NCBI GenBank assembly: GCA_963818225.1
Contig: CAWFRO010000008.1
Span: forward strand, 1-64,000
Direction of reading: 5' to 3'
DNA from: Palsa-504 sp963818225
GTDB taxonomy: Bacteria; Actinomycetota; Actinomycetes; Streptosporangiales; Streptosporangiaceae
Length of the DNA stretch: 64,000 nt
This document shows positions 62,888 through 64,000 of this stretch, piece after piece (the stretch's first letter is position 1; every line of letters begins with the position of its first letter). The notes beneath the pieces are model-generated. The model worked only from the letters and a program-made list of their open reading frames with translations. It had not been told where the DNA came from and did no database searches. The translations under genes and the position numbers were made by a program.

Positions 62888-63736
62888 TTACAGAGCGACG
62901 AAGCGGTAGCCGCGGGAGCGGAAGAACTGGATGATCGTCGGCAGCGCCGCGACGGTCGCCGGGTTGCCTTTCCGCTGGTCGTGCATGAGCAGGATCGGGT
63001 GCGGCAAGGCGCCGCCCTGCTCGGCCAGCTGGACGATGCGGTGCACCCAGGAGGCGGCACCCGAGCCGTCCGCCATCCAGTCCAGGGTGTCGGTCGACCA
63101 CAGCCACGCGGTCATCCGGCGCTGCTGCGCCAGCGCGAGCGTCGTGGCGTCGTAATCACCGTAAGGCGGCCGGAAAGCGCACGGCACGGTACCGGCGATG
63201 GCCTGCTGCTCCGCACTGGCCTGGGACAATTCGGCTGCTTGCCGCGCGGCGGTCAGCGTGACCAGGGACAGGTGATTCCAGGTGTGGTTACCCAGCGCGT
63301 AGCCGTCCGTGACCTCCTCCCGCACCAGCGCCGGCCGGGTCGCCATGGCCGCGCCGATGTTGAAGAACGTAGCCGGTACCCGGTACCGCGCGAGAATGGC
63401 GAGGATGGCCGCCGTGCTCCGGCCCGGCCCGTCGTCGAAGGTGAGCGCTACGGTCTTCGAGCTGCCCGGGGCATAAAGGTGCATCCCGTAGGGCGCGGGC
63501 GGGCAGCCGGCCGCGGCCGGCCCGCGGCTCGCGCTGGGCCGGGGCGTGCTGCCCGCGGACCTGGCGGCGGCCGGATGAGCCGCGGCCGGATGAGCCGCGG
63601 CCGGACGAGCCGCCGGCGGCCGTGGCGGCGGCGCTGAGTCGCACCCGGCTGCCGAGGTCATCAGGGCGACGCCGACGGTCACGGCCATCGCGCAAGTCAG
63701 GACGGCTCTGCCCCGCAGCAGTCCGTCCCCGGGCAT
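62888..63736 (-). CDS. Polysaccharide deacetylase, probable lipoprotein
   Basis: A 282-aa protein. N-terminal hydrophobic segment with a lipobox-like end at Cys32 (SAAGC), then a Pro/Ala/His repeat linker (PAAAHPAAAHPAAAR) and a NodB domain: VALTFDDGPGRST (catalytic Asp-Asp), GNHTWNHLSL (metal His pair), FRPPYGDYDAT, WSTDTLDW and PILLMHDQRK. It would remove acetyl groups from cell-wall or chitin-like polymers at the cell surface. The start overlaps the upstream gene's stop by one base (TAATG). Confidence 0.9.
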   Translation of the reverse strand: MPGDGLLRGRAVLTCAMAVTVGVALMTSAAGCDSAPPPRPPAARPAAAHPAAAHPAAARSAGSTPRPSASRGPAAAGCPPAPYGMHLYAPGSSKTVALTFDDGPGRSTAAILAILARYRVPATFFNIGAAMATRPALVREEVTDGYALGNHTWNHLSLVTLTAARQAAELSQASAEQQAIAGTVPCAFRPPYGDYDATTLALAQQRRMTAWLWSTDTLDWMADGSGAASWVHRIVQLAEQGGALPHPILLMHDQRKGNPATVAALPTIIQFFRSRGYRFVAL

Positions 63737-64000
63737 TACGGAATGGCGGCGAGATCGTCGCTGGTCAGGATCCAGGCTGCGGCGGCGGCGTTCGCCCGTA
63801 CCTGTTCCGGGGTGGTTGCGCCGGCGATCACCGACGCCACGCCTTCCTGCGCGGCCAGCCAGGCGGCCGCCAGTTCGCCGACCGTGTGCCCGCGTTGCTC
63901 CGCGAAGGCGGTGAGCGCCTCGACCCGGGCAAAGTTCTCCTCGGTGGCGAGGTTGGCCGCGAAGAACGACAGCGTGTCGAACCGCGACCCCGCCGGGTAG
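63736..64000 (-). CDS. Aldo/keto reductase, C-terminal part (runs off the window)
   Basis: The minus strand from the window edge reads SRFDTLSFFAANLATEENFA, LAAAWLAAQEGVASVIAGAT and TPEQVRANAAAAAWILTSDD, the conserved NADP-binding end of aldo/keto reductases (VIxGATxPEQVxxN). About 87 residues are visible. It is coupled to the deacetylase gene by a TAATG overlap. Confidence 0.88.
   Translation of the reverse strand, partial: YPAGSRFDTLSFFAANLATEENFARVEALTAFAEQRGHTVGELAAAWLAAQEGVASVIAGATTPEQVRANAAAAAWILTSDDLAAIP

Noticed and set aside
63500..63620. Short tandem repeats of the GCCGCGGCCGGATGAGCC type, checked as a possible CRISPR or satellite
   Set aside because: They encode the Pro/Ala/His linker of the deacetylase in frame; no spacer structure. 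No CRISPR array was seen anywhere in the window.

Overview
The window is high-GC DNA from a mycelial-type actinobacterium. The order topA, MFS/thymidylate-kinase fusion, DNA polymerase III delta-prime and PSP1/RicT protein, the GTG starts, F420-type oxidoreductases and RepSA/AICE-type mobile genes all point to the Streptomyces/Streptosporangiales side of the Actinomycetes. No genus can be fixed from the sequence alone.

Layout. (1) 1-4.7 kb: two head-to-tail copies of an integrase-core insertion sequence on the minus strand; the first copy is interrupted by a complete-looking group II intron with its reverse transcriptase/maturase. (2) 4.9-18.9 kb: a core block with tRNA-Leu(GAG), M20 peptidase, a small HTH protein behind two palindromes, DUF5703, topA, MFS-tmk, holB, an AbiEi-like gene, ricT, a secreted beta-propeller protein, an ECF sigma/zinc anti-sigma pair, a PPOX/F420 protein and tRNA-Thr(CGT). 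(3) 18.9-56.2 kb: accessory DNA bounded on the left by tRNA-Thr and on the right by a copy of the 3' half of that tRNA. Two further internal copies split it into three tandem elements of about 11 kb, 2.9 kb and 23 kb. It carries IS21, a decayed tyrosine integrase, a decayed RepSA-like initiator, metal exporters, a Clp-N protein, an intact aerolysin-like toxin alone in the middle element, and many pseudogenes. (4) Inside the third element (44.7-48.8 kb) a second repeated end sequence of about 130-170 bp recurs and separates one- or two-gene modules (GYD + DUF3303, truncated methyltransferase, SbcD-like phosphoesterase, VOC protein). (5) 56.2-64 kb: chromosome-like DNA with a two-repeat LolA-like protein, IS630 remnant, a decayed wHTH gene, a paralogue of the island MFS transporter, methyltransferase, SnoaL-like protein, polysaccharide deacetylase lipoprotein and the end of an aldo/keto reductase.

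How it works together: the core block is replication and nucleotide housekeeping. The island looks like repeated site-specific accretion at tRNA-Thr, with a second site-specific family accreted inside it, followed by decay. Two paralogous MFS transporters, one inside and one outside the island, share flanks and CAATTG arrays with an exact 14-bp period.

Caution: many genes, including essential topA, carry frameshifts. Some are probably sequence errors, others true decay. Identities are from reading motifs by eye; no database search was possible.
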